Origin: Phallusia mammillata
Lineage: Eukaryota > Chordata > Ascidiacea > Phlebobranchia > Ascidiidae
Assembly (NCBI GenBank): GCA_003260075.1
Contig: QLIY01000781.1
Location: 8,509 to 72,508 of the forward strand
Reading direction: 5' to 3'
Length of the DNA: 64,000 nt
Shown here: positions 10,709 through 22,653 of the stretch, piece by piece
Numbering within the stretch: position 1 is the stretch's first letter
How the letters are laid out: every line of letters starts with the position of its first letter
Made by a program: the position numbers and the translations under genes
The notes under the pieces: generated by a model
What the model saw: only the letters and a program-made list of their open reading frames with translations
The model's database searches: none
What the model was told of the DNA's origin: nothing

Positions 10709-13020
10709 TGCTGCTACTCTGAACTCTGTGGTTGCCGAACATCCTGTTTTATGCAGAGGCGTTCACTTCCATTGTTTGTGTTTAATCTGGTGGGTGCAAC
10801 TCCTGTCCATATTTGGTGGTGTGTACGTGATAACGTTAAGGGCAAGTTGGGACATGATACAAGTCGCGTAGAAAACGTCATGTTTACTGATTTTTCAAGG
10901 TGCGATGGTTTAACAAAGCATGTCAAAGAACTAAGCTTCAAAACCATTGTTGTGGAGCTTGGCCACAAAATACGTGTAAGCATGACAACGGTTAATATCC
11001 GGTTTAATTTTGTTTGGTACAAAAACAGTGTCGCTCATGAATTCGAAACAAATTTTCTGGTAAATTTTTATTGTTTAAAGTGCGCCCCAAACAAAATTTC
11101 GTACAAATGTTGTGAGCCACAGTTAGCTTGTAAAGGTTGTACCCACTGACCTTATCACATAACAAATACTTCAATTTGACAAAAGTAATTTAGATCAACA
11201 CTTTTAATTTACATTCAATATTTTTAATGATAAAGGATTTACATGCCAACACAGCGAAAACATGTACCCAGAGACAGCAGTTCCCGTTGTCAGGCGAAGG
11301 TCATAAACAGTGCAAATACAGTGGGGCGTAGACTTGAAACAAACCAAAGGCTGCAAAAAATTGAAAAAAAATCCGGCTTTGTGTGAGTTCTAGCTTCTAA
11401 CCCCCCCCCCGGTCATAAACAGTGCAAATACAGTGGGGCATAGACTTGAAACAAACCAAAGGCTGCAAAAAATGGAAAAAAAATCCGGCTTTGCGTGAGT
11501 TCTAGCTTCTACCCCCGTATATACCGGTTTCAACCAGAATCGGAAACACCACGTTTTGACCCGATTTTTGGAATCAAAAGCGGCTTGGGGGGGCTCATCG
11601 GAATATTTCAGCCCCCCCCCCCACCGGTTTCTACGTCGTATCGAACTTTCAAACTGGTGTAAACTTTCTTGTGATTTCTATTTTAGGAGGCTTTAAGCGA
11701 CCAGCAAAGGTCCTTTCTGATTATAACATTAGACTCGAAACGTTTTTTTTATTTTAGCAACTTTAATTTATTCAACATGGCAAGCAACAACACTCTCATT
11801 GGAAGAATAACGACGGAGTTAAACCAACTATTGCCCCCAAGAAGCTTAGAAGAAAGGTAGACTTCTAAACATTTTAAACATTTTTAACGATGTCTGCATT
11901 TTTAAACACCAAATTTATCTTAAAAGCTTTAACGCGCTCTTAACAACAAACCAAGCATAATAAAACGTAGTATTTGTGTATTAATTTAACGAACGTGGGT
12001 TTGGAACGAAACGAAAATACCCTTTTAAATCTTAACATACTCACTACAGTTACAAAGCCGATTTATGGGGCAAAATACAGCAAAGTGTCTGTGTTTTGTT
12101 TGGAACGAGTAACATTTCAAAGGTTTAGGTGATATAACTTATATCAACTATATCAACGGAGTTAGTAATAATAAACAACCAAGAGCATTAGAAGCCAAAT
12201 ACACAAAAGACCCATACATCAGCATGGGCGCCGGCACGTAGGGGCAAGAGGGGGCACTTGACCCCCCCCCAAAAAAAAAACGTGATGTCTTTCTAAGAAG
12301 GAAAGTTGACATAGTCAAAGCAAATGTCTAAACAACCTACTTTAACGATGTCTGCATTGTTTACATATCTGGTGTATTGTTTTTAGCCTCGGCCGTTTTT
12401 GTGTTTTTAAACGGACAAAATGGTTCATATTTGCGTGGCTTTGCGGGGATTTTTCATCGTTGACGCAAAAAAAGCGTTTAAGCTGGTGTTATGCAACTCC
12501 TGTCCATACTTGGTGATGTGTAAGTAATGAGATTAAGGGCAAGTTGAACAAAGTCAAATAAAAAACGTCATGTTTGCGGGTTTTATAGGGTGCAACGATT
12601 GATTTAAACATATTACTTCGTCAGTAACCAAACTCGAACTCGATTGTCATTTGTCGCGATGTAACACCTTCTGCACAATTGTACAGTAACGTCACGATTA
12701 CCTTGTTCACTGTATAATCCATGTGATGTAACGTTAACATCTCTCTTTAAAGCCTCTTTAATGGGATTTGCGCTCAAATTGCTAGACATATCCAAATAAC
12801 ATTTGCAAAAATGCTTTGCTGATTATATTGCGACCAACAGATAAGTAAAATGTGATAAACATAGCTACGTTTTACAAAACATACATCAACAGAAAACTAA
12901 CATACAAAAAATACAAATACAAAGTAGTGACCAAATATGGGTCAACAAGGATCGATTCACATACTGCGAATCACGTCTAGTTTTTTTTATCACTAGATTT
13001 TGCATTACACGTAGATTACA
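10709..13020. other. Spacer with remnants of a dead family copy
   Basis: 10,709-11,160 matches the upstream region of the other PSGD genes. 11,296-11,400 and 11,411-11,515 are the same sequence twice around ten C (stitch). 11,390-11,650 carries CCGG-rich repeat pieces. 12,110-12,230 and 12,480-12,610 match the upstream flanks of the PSGD genes but the first exon is gone, replaced at about 12,226-12,280 by GGCGCCGGCACG...C9A10. 12,950-12,990 matches the 3' flank of a PSGD terminal exon. No intact gene. Confidence 0.5.
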
Positions 13021-13714
13021 CTCTATAACGAGAATGCCTGGTTGCACGACATGTACGATGGGCTCTTATTAAAGAGCATGCCTGGATGCACAACACACCA
13101 TGAGCCTTCTATGATGAGAATGCCTGGTTGCACATCCCACCATGGGCCCTCTTTGATGAGATTGCCTGGTTGCAAACTACGTACCATTGGCCCTCTTTGA
13201 TGAGAATGCCTGGTTGCGCAACACGTACCATGGGCTCTCCTTCATGAGAAGGCCTGGTTGCACAACACGTACCAAGGGCTCTCTTTGGTGAGATTGCCTG
13301 TTTGCACAACACGTACCATGGGCTCTCTTTGATGAGAAGGCCGGGTTGCATAACATGTATCATGACCTCTTTCAGATGAGATTGCCTGCTTGCACAACAG
13401 GTACCACGGGCTCTCTTTAGTGAGATTGCGTGGTTGCACAACACGTACCATGGGCTCTCTTTGATGAGAAGGCCAGGTTGCATCACATGTATCATGACCT
13501 CTTTCAGATGAGATTGCCTGGTTGCACAACAGGTACCACGGGCTCTCTTTGATGAGATGGCCTGGTTCCACATCACGTACCACGGGCTCTCCTTGATGAG
13601 ATTGCCTGGATGCACAACACGTACCAATGGCTCTCTCTGGTGAGATTGCGTGGTTGCACAACACGTACCAGGGGCTCTATTTGATGAGATTGCGTGGTTG
13701 CACAACACGTATCA

Positions 13715-13811
<97 letters not shown>

Positions 13812-15345
13812 ACAACAGGTACCACGGGCTCTCTTTGATGAGATGGCCTGGTTCCACAACACGTACCACGGGTTCTCTTTGATGAGATTGCCTGGATGCA
13901 CAACACGTACCAATGACTCTCTTTGATGAGATTGCGTGGTTGCACAACACGTATCATGGGCTCTCTTTGATGAGATTGCGTGGTTGCACAACACGTACCA
14001 TGGGCTCTTTCAGATGAGATTGCGTGGTTGCACAACACGTACCATGGGCTCTATTTGATGAGATTGCCTGGATGCACATCACGTACCATGGGCTTTCTTT
14101 GATGAGAATGCCTGGATGCACAACACGTACCATGGGCTTTCTTTGATGAGATTGCGTGGTTGCACAACACGTACCATGGGCTCTCTTTGATGAGATTGCC
14201 TGTTTGTGCAACACGTACCATGCGCTCAATAAGATGAGGTTGCCTGGTTGCACAACAAGTACCATGGGCTTTCTTTGATGAGAATGCCTGGCTGCGCAAC
14301 ACGTACCATGGGCTCTCTTTGATGAGATTGCCTGGTTGCACAACACGTACCATGGGCTCTCTTTGATGAGATTGCCTGTTTGTGCAACACGTACCATGCG
14401 CTCAATAAGATGAGGTTGCCTGGTTGCACAACAAGTACCATGGGCTTTCTTTGATGAGAATGCCTGGCTGCGCAACACGTACCATGGGCTCTCTTTGATG
14501 AGATGGCCTGGTTGCACAACACGTACCATGGGCTCTCTTTGATGAGATTGCCTGGTTGCACAACACGTACCATGGGCTCTCTTTGGAGAGATTGCCTGTT
14601 TGTGCAACACGTACCATGCGCTCAATAAGATGAGGTTGCCTGGTTGCGCAACACGTACAATGCGCTCTATATGATGAGAATGCATCCCCCCCCCCCAAGA
14701 TGAGGTTGCCTGGTTGCGCAACACGTACCATGCGCTCTATATGAGAGAATGCATGGATGCACAAAACGTACCATGGGCTCTCTTTGATGAGATTGCCTGG
14801 ATAAATAACACGTACTATGGGCTCTCATTGATAAGATTGCGTGGTTGCACAACACGTACCATGGGCTCTCTTTGATGAGATTGCGTGGTTGCGCAACACG
14901 TACCATGCGCTCTATACCCCCCCCCCCATTGATAAGATTGCGTGGTTGCACAACACGTACCATGGGCTCTCTTTAATGAGCAGGCCTGGTTGAACAACAC
15001 GTACCATGGGCTTTCATTGATGAGATTGCGTGGTTGCACAACACGTACCATGGGCTCTCTTTGATGAGCAGGCCTGGATGCACAACACGTACCATGGGCT
15101 CTCTTTGATAAGATTGCCTGGTTGCACAACACGTAGCACGGGTACTCTTTGACGAGCATACCTGGTGGCACAACACGTACCATGGGCTCTCTTTGACGAG
15201 CATGCCTGGTTGCACAACACGTTGCTCTTTGAGATGAGCTTGCCTGGTTGTGCAACACACCCAATGGGCTCTCTAGGTTGAGATTGCCTGAATGCACAAC
15301 ATTTACCAAGGGTACTTTCTGATGGGAATGCCTGGTTGCAGAGCC
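13021..15345 (-). repeat. 44-bp minisatellite resembling a PSGD terminal exon
   Basis: About 50 units of 44 bp, with higher-order spacing of 176 and 220 bp around units reading TGCGCTCAATAAGATGAGG (14,221; 14,397; 14,617). On the minus strand the unit contains ATGGTACGTGTTGTGCAACC followed by AGGCAATCTC, coding MVRVVQPGNLIKES; PSGD terminal exons have MVRMLQPGTTPSGD at DNA that matches over ATGGT-CG and GCAACCAGGCA. Since 44 is not a multiple of three, the frame turns each unit, and long open stretches occur in all three minus frames. The array ends right where PSGD-type 3' flank begins (12,950-13,020) and starts just downstream of the BIR-gene terminal exon at 15,381. Three C runs interrupt it. 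Confidence 0.85.
13716..13811. repeat. Run of 96 C inside the minisatellite
   Basis: Uninterrupted C. The longest of about twenty C runs in this window, all on the + strand. Probably marks an unresolved part of the minisatellite rather than real sequence. Confidence 0.7.
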
Positions 15346-15659
15346 TAAACCAAACCATCTCATTCACGACGAATGAGGTCTCACATTTCCTCGTCAGACA
15401 AATCTCCCGACGGTGGTACCATGGAGAGAAAATCTATAAACAATAAAGATTTCGGCATTAAGTCGTGTAAATAATATGTTTGTGACGGATACAAAACCCT
15501 ACAACACAACATGAAGTAAAGACAGGAATTATTTCTTTCCATAATATAAATATAAATCCCCCCCCCCGATACAAAACCCTACAACACAACATGAAGTAAA
15601 GACAGGAATTATTTCGACTGTATCGTGAATAAATTTCCATAATAACCAATATTTTTTAC

Positions 15660-15735
15660 GGCACAGGTCGGCAACCTCTTTTGCACTGTGGACCGTTTTT
15701 GAACTTAAAATTTAATCACGGACCGTTCTTTTAAA
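15660..15735. mobile_element. hAT-like element fragment
   Basis: Begins ACAGGTCGGCAACCTCTTTT, a CAG-GTCGGCAACCT terminus typical of hAT elements, and continues with GTGGACCG motifs. The other end is not found; a 49-C run follows at 15,949. Confidence 0.35.
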
Positions 15736-15948
15736 ACTACTAATATTCAGAAACAAAAACGCAAACATTAGTATATTATCCCCGGATGCATAAGCAAAAT
15801 ATATTAAAACATTTTATCCGAAAAAGTATACGGCCGGTACGGATCGAATAACATCACGTGATATTGCGCCATCGCTGTAAAATTTTCCAACACAATGAAG
15901 CAGTATCAGCTTGCATGTGTGAAGTATTCGCGTCGCCGTTTAGTTCCG

Positions 15949-15997
<49 letters not shown>
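15949..15997. repeat. Run of 49 C next to a duplicated BIR exon fragment
   Basis: Uninterrupted C followed at once by a partial copy (15,998-16,104) of the BIR exon that stands complete at 16,364-16,528. Interpreted as an assembly stitch. Confidence 0.7.
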
Positions 15998-16756
15998 TGC
16001 TTTAAGTGCTTTTTATGCCCACCTGAAACAGCGCAAGTTACTTCCTGATCTTGTGTACAGATACCAACCAGCAGCAGCTAATTTCATGGGATTTGCACCC
16101 AAACCCCCCCCCCGAAAAAATTGAAGAAAATAATGTACAGCAACGTAAAGTAGTAAAACACTTTACTTGATATACAGTAAACAATGCGCTTGCTTGATGT
16201 AGATGTATGTGTATTGGCTACACTTTTTTATTACAGGTTTACCAGCTATCATAATTTTTCGCCAACAGTACACTGTTCTATAGAACCTCCATAAGTCGTT
16301 TTACAACAAAGAATCTTTCTTTTTATTTAAATATTACTTGCTTTAAGTGCTTTTTATGCCCACCTGAAACAGCGCAAGTTACTTCCTGATCTTGTGTACA
16401 GATACCAACCAGCAGCAGCTAATTCAATGGGATTTGCTCCCAAGCTTTTAGGCAACGTGAGAAAAGTACTAAGCCTGTAAACTTCACTTTTCGGATTTCC
16501 AACTCCATTGTTGTGACCTTCTGTCACCCTAAACGAAGAGAAAATGTAATTTTTAGTATTAAACACTAAAGCTAAAGGTCAGAACTTTAGTAAATTACAT
16601 TTGCTGCTAAAATCTAAGCTTTTTGTTGCGAAATGCTGATGCGCATATAATTGTTGCGATATTTGCATTAATAGAGGACATGGTACCAACTAAAAGATTC
16701 CGATTAAGGGTACATTTACAACACTCAGTTATCACTAAACGTTCGACGTTGAAAGA

Positions 16757-17100
16757 TTTCTGTCATAACCCCTCTACCGTTGGCACTTGCTTACTTAGCC
16801 TAAAGTAATTAATATACAATGCGATCACAAACATATTATGCTATCACAAACATATTGCGATTTTTTAATTGGTTTGCGTTAAATTTTTTATTTAAAGTCG
16901 AATGGTTTAACTCGATGTTTAAAGCCCCCCCCCCATTTCTGTCATAACCCCTCTACCGTTGGCACTTGCTTACTTAGCCTAAGGTAATTAATATACAATG
17001 CGATCACAAACATATTATGCGATCACAAACATATTGCGATTTTTTAATTGGTTTGCGTTAATTTTTTTATTTAAAGTCGAATGGTTTAACTCGATGTTTA
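16757..17100. repeat. Stitched duplicate inside intron 1
   Basis: 16,757-16,924 and 16,934-17,100 are nearly identical and are separated by nine C. Both match 740-910 in the left copy, where the sequence occurs once. Confidence 0.7.
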
Positions 17101-17257
17101 AATCAACTTATTTGAATACAACTTTGTATTTGCGTACTATACACACCCTTGTTGGAAAAAGCACCACCCTCGTTACTCTACAATATTCATAAAAGTTCAA
17201 AAGCCTATTTAAACGAGTTTTATTCTTAATTTACCTGTTCATTGCTTGACCAGACAT

Positions 17258-18797
17258 CGCTGCTACCTGCTGGTATACACGACGTCGAAAACTCAAAAGA
17301 GCAGACCCAAAGGGTGTAGACGCTACTTGTTCATTTGTAAAGACTTTTTTCCTTGTGTTCGGGAAGCGTGTCGCCTAAATACAGGTATACAAGTTTTAAT
17401 GTTTTTGTGTTATTGATTGGTCACTGGGTCGTAGCGCGTAATGGTTATGTCGTAAATGAAAAAAACATTTACGACACAACCAGTATGCAAGATTCGTGCA
17501 TTTCAACCGATTTTGGAAAGCAAAGGCAAAAATATTTAAAATTGAATGGGGCCATTCAAACTGCTTTGTACATAAAAGAAAATGGTATTTGTAATGACCT
17601 ATTGAACGTAACGGACTCTTAAAAACGCCTAACGCATGCATCACAGCAGCTAACACCCATCAACACGTAAGAGGTATTTAGAAGTGGCCAGTCTGCAGAA
17701 CATGGCAGTTCCCGACGAGATCTCGCGCGTGCAGGACCTATATGTCCCGCGTGCGCGCGTGCAAGACCAATTTCAGCAGGCGCAAATCAAGTAAAAGAGG
17801 TCATAAAAGCCCAATTAGACGCCTTTGGTGCAAAATTCACGCGTGCAAACCCCAAAAACTTTGTTTAAAAAAAATCGCGCGTGCAGCTGGCATACTCTGC
17901 AGACTGCTGGTTTAGAACACTGAAATTATTATTTTGTTTTATCTGCTTGACTACAAGCGGCTTGATATATATATATGTATATTTTACAGCAAGTCAATAC
18001 TAGCAAACAATTCCAGCAATAGTTCCTGAACATTATGTTTAACCAGGTTGCCAAGTGGTAAACCTTATTTTTTAAAACTACACTTACTTACAGTGGTGTC
18101 CCCAAGCAGACTTAGTTAATGGCACCTCTTAACCCTTGTAAAATAATACAGGGTTGTCAGCAAGAAGATACAAGCTAATATCTGAGTACAAAACATTGCA
18201 ACGTTTCGACACGTATTGGCTATCTTCTTGCAGAGAATATTTAGTATCGTGATTTTTGTACCAACATGCAACGTTTTAATTTCAAACAGGTCAAGTCCAA
18301 AGATATGTACAGATTATCGGTTTTTAAGCTATAGGGCGTGTCAAAATGACAAGTAATGTACTATTGCGCGGTGAACAGCCAAACTTTGTTGGAGTTTGAT
18401 CAGACCAGATAAAAATGCGTAGAAATAAAGTTAAAAAACTGGTCCTTGAACCAATTTAAAAACCGCAAACGGGTTCGAAAACTTGGACAAAACCTCGTTT
18501 TACCTTCCTGTGCGTGACATTGTTGCAACTTGCAAGAGATATTTTAACATGCAATGTTGCAAATGCGGTAGCACCTCGCTACAGTACGAGTGCTACTGCT
18601 CATCAGCCTAATATTTCACATTTGTAATATGTTATTTTTGTAACACCCTATAGGTAACCGGTTCTGTGCCCATATTTGGGTGACACGGTTCATGGTTCAA
18701 GAGAAAAACTTACGGCAACTGCACAAAAGAGAGCCAACACCTCTGAGGCTTGCTCTTTTTGAGTTTATAGCATCGTGTATACCGCCAGGTAGCAGCG
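17258..18797. promoter_or_regulatory. Shared upstream region of the second divergent BIR pair
   Basis: Paralogous to 1,007-2,539, with the same inverted ends (17,246-17,400 against 18,655-18,800). It differs by a GC-rich insertion at 17,685-17,910. Part of the right end is repeated at 18,862-19,051 after a C run. Confidence 0.5.
17685..17910. mobile_element. GC-rich inverted-repeat insertion in the divergent promoter
   Basis: Ends TGGCCAGTCTGCAGAACATG and the inverted CCAGCAGTCTGCAGAGTATG. It is flanked by TTTAGAAG on the left and TTTAGAAC on the right, a likely 8-bp target duplication; the left paralog (near 1,757) has the unoccupied TTTAGAAC. The interior has several GCGCGTGC motifs, unlike the AT-rich surroundings. 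No coding capacity. Confidence 0.65.
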
Positions 18798-21513
18798 ATG
18801 TCTTGTCAGGAAAATAACAGGTAAATGTTTAAATATATTAGTTTGCATTGGCCCCCCCCCCGTTATTTTTGTAACACCCTATAGGTAACCGGTTCTGTGC
18901 CCATATTTGGGTGACACGGTTCATGGTTCAAGAGAAAAACTTACGGCAACTGCACAAAAGAGAGCCAACACCTCTGAGGCTTGCTCTTTTTGAGTTTATA
19001 GCATCGTGTATACCGCCAGGTAGCAGCGATGTCTTGTCAGGAAAATAACAGGTAAATGCAAAATGTATTAGTTTGCAGTGATTGTTTTTACTTTAGTGAA
19101 TTGCTTTGTTCTCGTTTTTGTGAATTACAAGTTTGTAGAAGTTTATTAAGTACACAATTACTGTAAAAGGTGTATTGTAAAGTTCTTTTAGATGCTGTGC
19201 ATTGCATAATGTTTGGGAATAATAGTTTCAGCATATTCTATATAAAACAATTGTAATCACAAATCACTGTCAAAAGCTCAGTTTGAAGAACTAATGTTTG
19301 TGGGTCCAAAACAATGCACCAAAAATAACTTTGCAAATGTGTTAAATGTGATTTTTCCAAATTTAATACTTTTTATTATTGCATTGTTTCAGAGGGATTC
19401 GAAATCCGAAAAGCGAAATAACACGGTTGAGTACTTTTCTCACACTGCCTTGCACCACAAGAGTGGACGCCATTGAATTAGCTGCTGCTGGTTGGTATCT
19501 GTACAGTACACAAGATCTGGAAGTAACTTGCGCTGTTTCAGGTGGGATTTACAATTTGCCCCCCCCCCGGTATCTGTACACAAGATCTGGAAGTAACTTG
19601 CGCTGTTTCAGGTGGGATTTAAAAATTTTTTGACATTGCAAAGTTAACAACATGTATATTTTAACATTGCAATGCAAGATGTTCTTTGTTGTCAAAACAT
19701 GTTTAAAAAAGCCTACTGTGCAGAAAAGCAATGCCAACGGCATGTTTGGGGCTAGACCAGGTGTGGGCAACCTTTGTTACTGGAGGGCCAATTATAAATG
19801 TCAAAATTGGAACGCGGGCCGCACATGTGCACGAAACAAAGTGATTTTGTATTGTTTCTTACCAAATATGCTTAACTACAAGTATAATTCGTATTAGATT
19901 CTAGCCACATTTTGCCAGATCGCAGAAAGCTAGCATCAGGCGCATTAATCAGCTCCAAAATATGTAATAATTGGACTTGTTTGTCAGTACTTTTGAAATC
20001 CTAACGTCTCTGCGGGCCGCACAACCTTTAATGAAGGGCCGCAGGTTGCCCACCCCTGGGGTAGACAGTNAATGTCAAAATTGGAACGCGGGCCGCACAT
20101 GTGCATGAAACAAAGTGATTTTGCTTTGTATTCCCCCCCCCCAGGGCCAATTATAAATGTCAAAATTGGAACGCGGGCCGCACATGTGCACGAAACAAAG
20201 TGATTTTGTATTGTTTCTTACCAAATATGCTTAACTACAAGTATAATTCGTATTAGATTCTAGCCACATTTTGCCAGATCGCAGAAAGCTAGCATCAGGC
20301 GCATTAATCAGCTCCAAAATATGTAATAATTGGACTTGTTTGTCAGTACTTTTGAAATCCTAACGTCTCTGCGGGCCGCACAACCTTTAATGAAGGGCCG
20401 CAGGTTGCCCACCCCTGGGGTAGACAGTCATGTTAGCTGCTAAAAATATGTTGAAAAGGCCGGCGTGTTTTATATTGTATGCAACCTATTGTAAAAATTG
20501 GCGTATTGTAAATGTAGTGTACAACGTAGTAACTTGTTTTTTTCGTGTTTGCTAATTTGTTTTAGTTGCAACGTAACTACAGACTTGACACGGGATCGCC
20601 TACTTCACAGCAATTCGTGCCGATTCTTTAATGGACAAGAAAGTGGAAACATTCCTATAAAAGGTGAATTTACGATCAATACAAAATTTTAGTACGTAAA
20701 CTCTCACAAGTTGTATTGTTTACAAGTATGATATAGAGACAAGCGATTCCTGCTAGGCAACAGTTAATGATAAACTTTCACACCCACGCACAAACGTCAG
20801 AAGCGGCTGTAATGGAAAAGTTTTTTTTTCGTGTTTTTGACAGGATGACGTAATCGGATAGTATGCGGCGCAATACCTCGTGACTCTAGCAACTCAACTG
20901 TGACGACTGCTTTTTGCTGGTCTGCAATGGCTTGCTGTTGCTATGTTGTAGCTGTTGGTGCACTTAAACCTAAAATACAGTTTTTGTAGTTCCTTGTCAG
21001 ATACATATAGCAAACATTTTGTTTGTTAAAGTATTTACATTGTTTGATGTTATATTCCCACTAACCGGTGTGTTTTGAAAGTAAACTGCCAAACTTTTCA
21101 AAATATTTAACAACTAGCATACTCATAAACATTTCGATACGTTGTCGAAATAGTGTTTCATTTATTCAAGTGTATTTTGGTGACATGCAGAATGTTTTAA
21201 AATAGGCATGATGTTTCGAATTTTATTTTGCATTTGCAATGGTCTTCTGCAATTGACAAAAACTAACTTGTTCACACGAAATTTTAAACAAAGAACTGTC
21301 AATAAGTTGACTCATTGGCAAATACCTTTAGGACGCTTTTGTTGCGTACGCATATGACAGTTGATCGCATTCTCTCACCTAACTGAAGCTGCTCTGATTG
21401 TTACATCACATTATGTGACAATAGCGGTTGTATGTTATCGAACTGTTTCTTTGTTTTTAGAATGTCTCTCGAGAATACCACCATCGGGAGACGTATCTGA
21501 CGAAGATGTGTGA
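18798..21513 (+). CDS. Second compact BIR protein with PSGD tail, 105 aa (one allele frameshifted)
   Basis: Coding exons 18798-18820, 19393-19541, 20566-20663 and 21461-21513. The first exon is repeated at 19029-19051 by a stitch. Exon 2 as first written carries an extra GTACA (GTACAGTACA, 19,501-19,510) that shifts the BIR out of frame; the second, partial copy after the C run (19,569-19,612) lacks it and reads WYLYTRSGSNLRCF as in the paralog. Joined without the extra bases the protein is 105 aa, with RLSTFLTLP, CFSC, H and C ligands and the tail IPPSGDVSDEDV. Intron 2 holds an hAT-like insertion. The gene is the duplicate of the 2,540 gene. Confidence 0.7.
19758..20058. mobile_element. hAT-like miniature transposon in intron 2 of the BIR gene
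   Basis: Termini CAGGTGTGGGCAACCT and inverted CAGGGGTGGGCAACCT, flanked by an 8-bp near-duplication GGCTAGAC/GGGTAGAC. The left paralog has the empty site GACTAGAC at 3,165-3,172. No transposase. Pieces of the same element are repeated at 20,071-20,131 (after an n) and about 20,143-20,413 (after a C run), which are stitch copies and not new insertions. Confidence 0.8.
20059..20424. repeat. Stitched duplicate of the hAT-like element
   Basis: The n at 20,070 and the C run at about 20,132 are each followed by sequence already present at 19,790-20,066. The last copy continues into single-copy intron sequence. Confidence 0.7.
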
Positions 21514-22035
21514 TGAGTCACACCCTTTTGTTTCCAATCAAGTTAAGTACGAATTGCTCGTCAAAAAAGACAACTGTGCATAGGCTGCGTAAAAAGTATT
21601 TCTACAGGTTTGGATGTACTTCCTCTACATGTAAACCTTTAGAATTTATTTTTGTACGCAGGTTTTGCACAGTTATCAGTTTTGACGAGCAATTCGTACT
21701 TAACTTGATTGGAACCAAGAAAGTTTCGAAGTTGTCGAAACGAGATCCATTTTACCTGTATTAGGTTGATATTTTGTTAGGTTTTGTAAACCAACTATTG
21801 TCACTTGTTACTGCCTGTGGTAGAATTATACTGTATATTCGTCTTATTGTGTTCAAAGTGCCGTGTCACCGTGTAAACAATCCTTGTTAAAAAAAAACTA
21901 CTCGTTCCCTGATGCGCAAACATGCTTGTTAGAAGTGATAAATTGGTGAACTGGTTGGTAAAATTGCTTTGTTTAGTTTAAAGTTTTTGAGCCAAGTACT
22001 AATTGCGCTGCTTACAAAAACGACTAATGAGCTGC

Positions 22036-22041
22036 AATAAA
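22036..22041 (+). promoter_or_regulatory. Probable polyadenylation signal of the second BIR gene
   Basis: AATAAA in the CAATAAAAGTCTT block conserved with 4,736-4,741. Confidence 0.4.
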
Positions 22042-22457
22042 AGTCTTGTTTGTTTTCATGCTTTTATTTTTTGTTGAAGTCAGAGGTATTGGCCAAAACC
22101 TGATTTTCGTCTTTCTCCGAATCAAAGAGTTTCCCGGGCGTTTTTCTTGACTCTAATTACGATTTCTTTTGAGGTCCAGGGCCCTGGCTATTGTTGAAAT
22201 TGAACAACGTAGTAAGAGGAACCCGTTTTGATGGACAGAGTGAATCACAACGTTACATGATTTTGTTAAGATTTTAAAATTTCCATGCTTTTTGTTTTGC
22301 TCATTTGCCTGACAAGAGACAAATGCTCACTACTTTCTTGATTCAACGTTTTGAGAAACACAAGGGTAAATATTACTGGATTCAAACCCCTTTTCAAACA
22401 GCTTTCGAAATAAAACTAGGTTGCAACAACAGATGTCCATCGACTATTTTGGTGTTT

Positions 22458-22463
22458 TTTATT
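22458..22463 (-). promoter_or_regulatory. Probable polyadenylation signal of the 167-aa gene
   Basis: Minus-strand AATAAA in the TTTATTACTGTCA block shared by all three PSGD genes. Confidence 0.4.
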
Positions 22464-22653
22464 ACTGTCAGTAAACCAACAAATAAAATGCGAAATGAAT
22501 GTGTATTTAATAACATATACAAAAATATATAAATAATGAATGTATACGCAAAACCGTAAAATAAAAATGCAAATATAACCGAATACCGGTCAACAAATTT
22601 CGATTCACATACTGCGAATCAGGACTATAGGGGTTTTTCAAAATATAGATTAT

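Larger units (their letters stand above)
15381..17257 (-). pseudogene. Second minus-strand BIR-type gene, incomplete in this assembly
   Basis: Exons recognised (5' to 3'): 17257-17235 (MSGQAMN plus two bases), 16528-16364 (BIR first half: YRLSTFLTLP, ELAAAGWYLYT, LRCF) and 15433-15381 (terminal 53-nt exon coding FLSMVPPSGDLSDEEM, same length and phase as in the 2,540 gene). The exon for the second half of the BIR (the C-H-C zinc ligands) is not found between 15,434 and 16,363. That gap holds a 49-C run and a partial second copy of the BIR exon (15,998-16,104), so the exon may be lost to misassembly rather than in the animal. The BIR exon is 21 nt longer than in the plus-strand genes because of an insert with TEGHNNGVG. 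Status (gene or pseudogene) is open. Confidence 0.55.
21514..22653. other. 3' region of the second BIR gene and of the 167-aa PSGD gene
   Basis: Convergent 3' ends. AATAAA (+) at 22,036-22,041 serves the BIR gene; AATAAA (-) at 22,458-22,463 serves the PSGD gene. Otherwise homologous to 4,190-5,100 and 5,590-5,930. No coding sequence seen. Confidence 0.5.

Noticed and set aside
10604-11149. Plus-strand ORF of 181 codons
   Set aside because: Antisense to exon 1 and upstream flank of the 166-aa gene; not open in the paralogs.
13627-13926. Poly-proline and poly-glycine ORFs (also 63,337-63,620 and 15,858-16,124)
   Set aside because: Produced by C runs that look like assembly filler.
13021-15345. 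CRISPR-like array
   Set aside because: Units are contiguous 44-mers without distinct spacers, in a eukaryotic context.
13109-15363. Long minus-strand ORFs (up to 256 codons) in the 44-bp repeat
   Set aside because: The unit is not a multiple of three and lacks stops in all frames, so long ORFs arise automatically; the array also contains artificial C runs.
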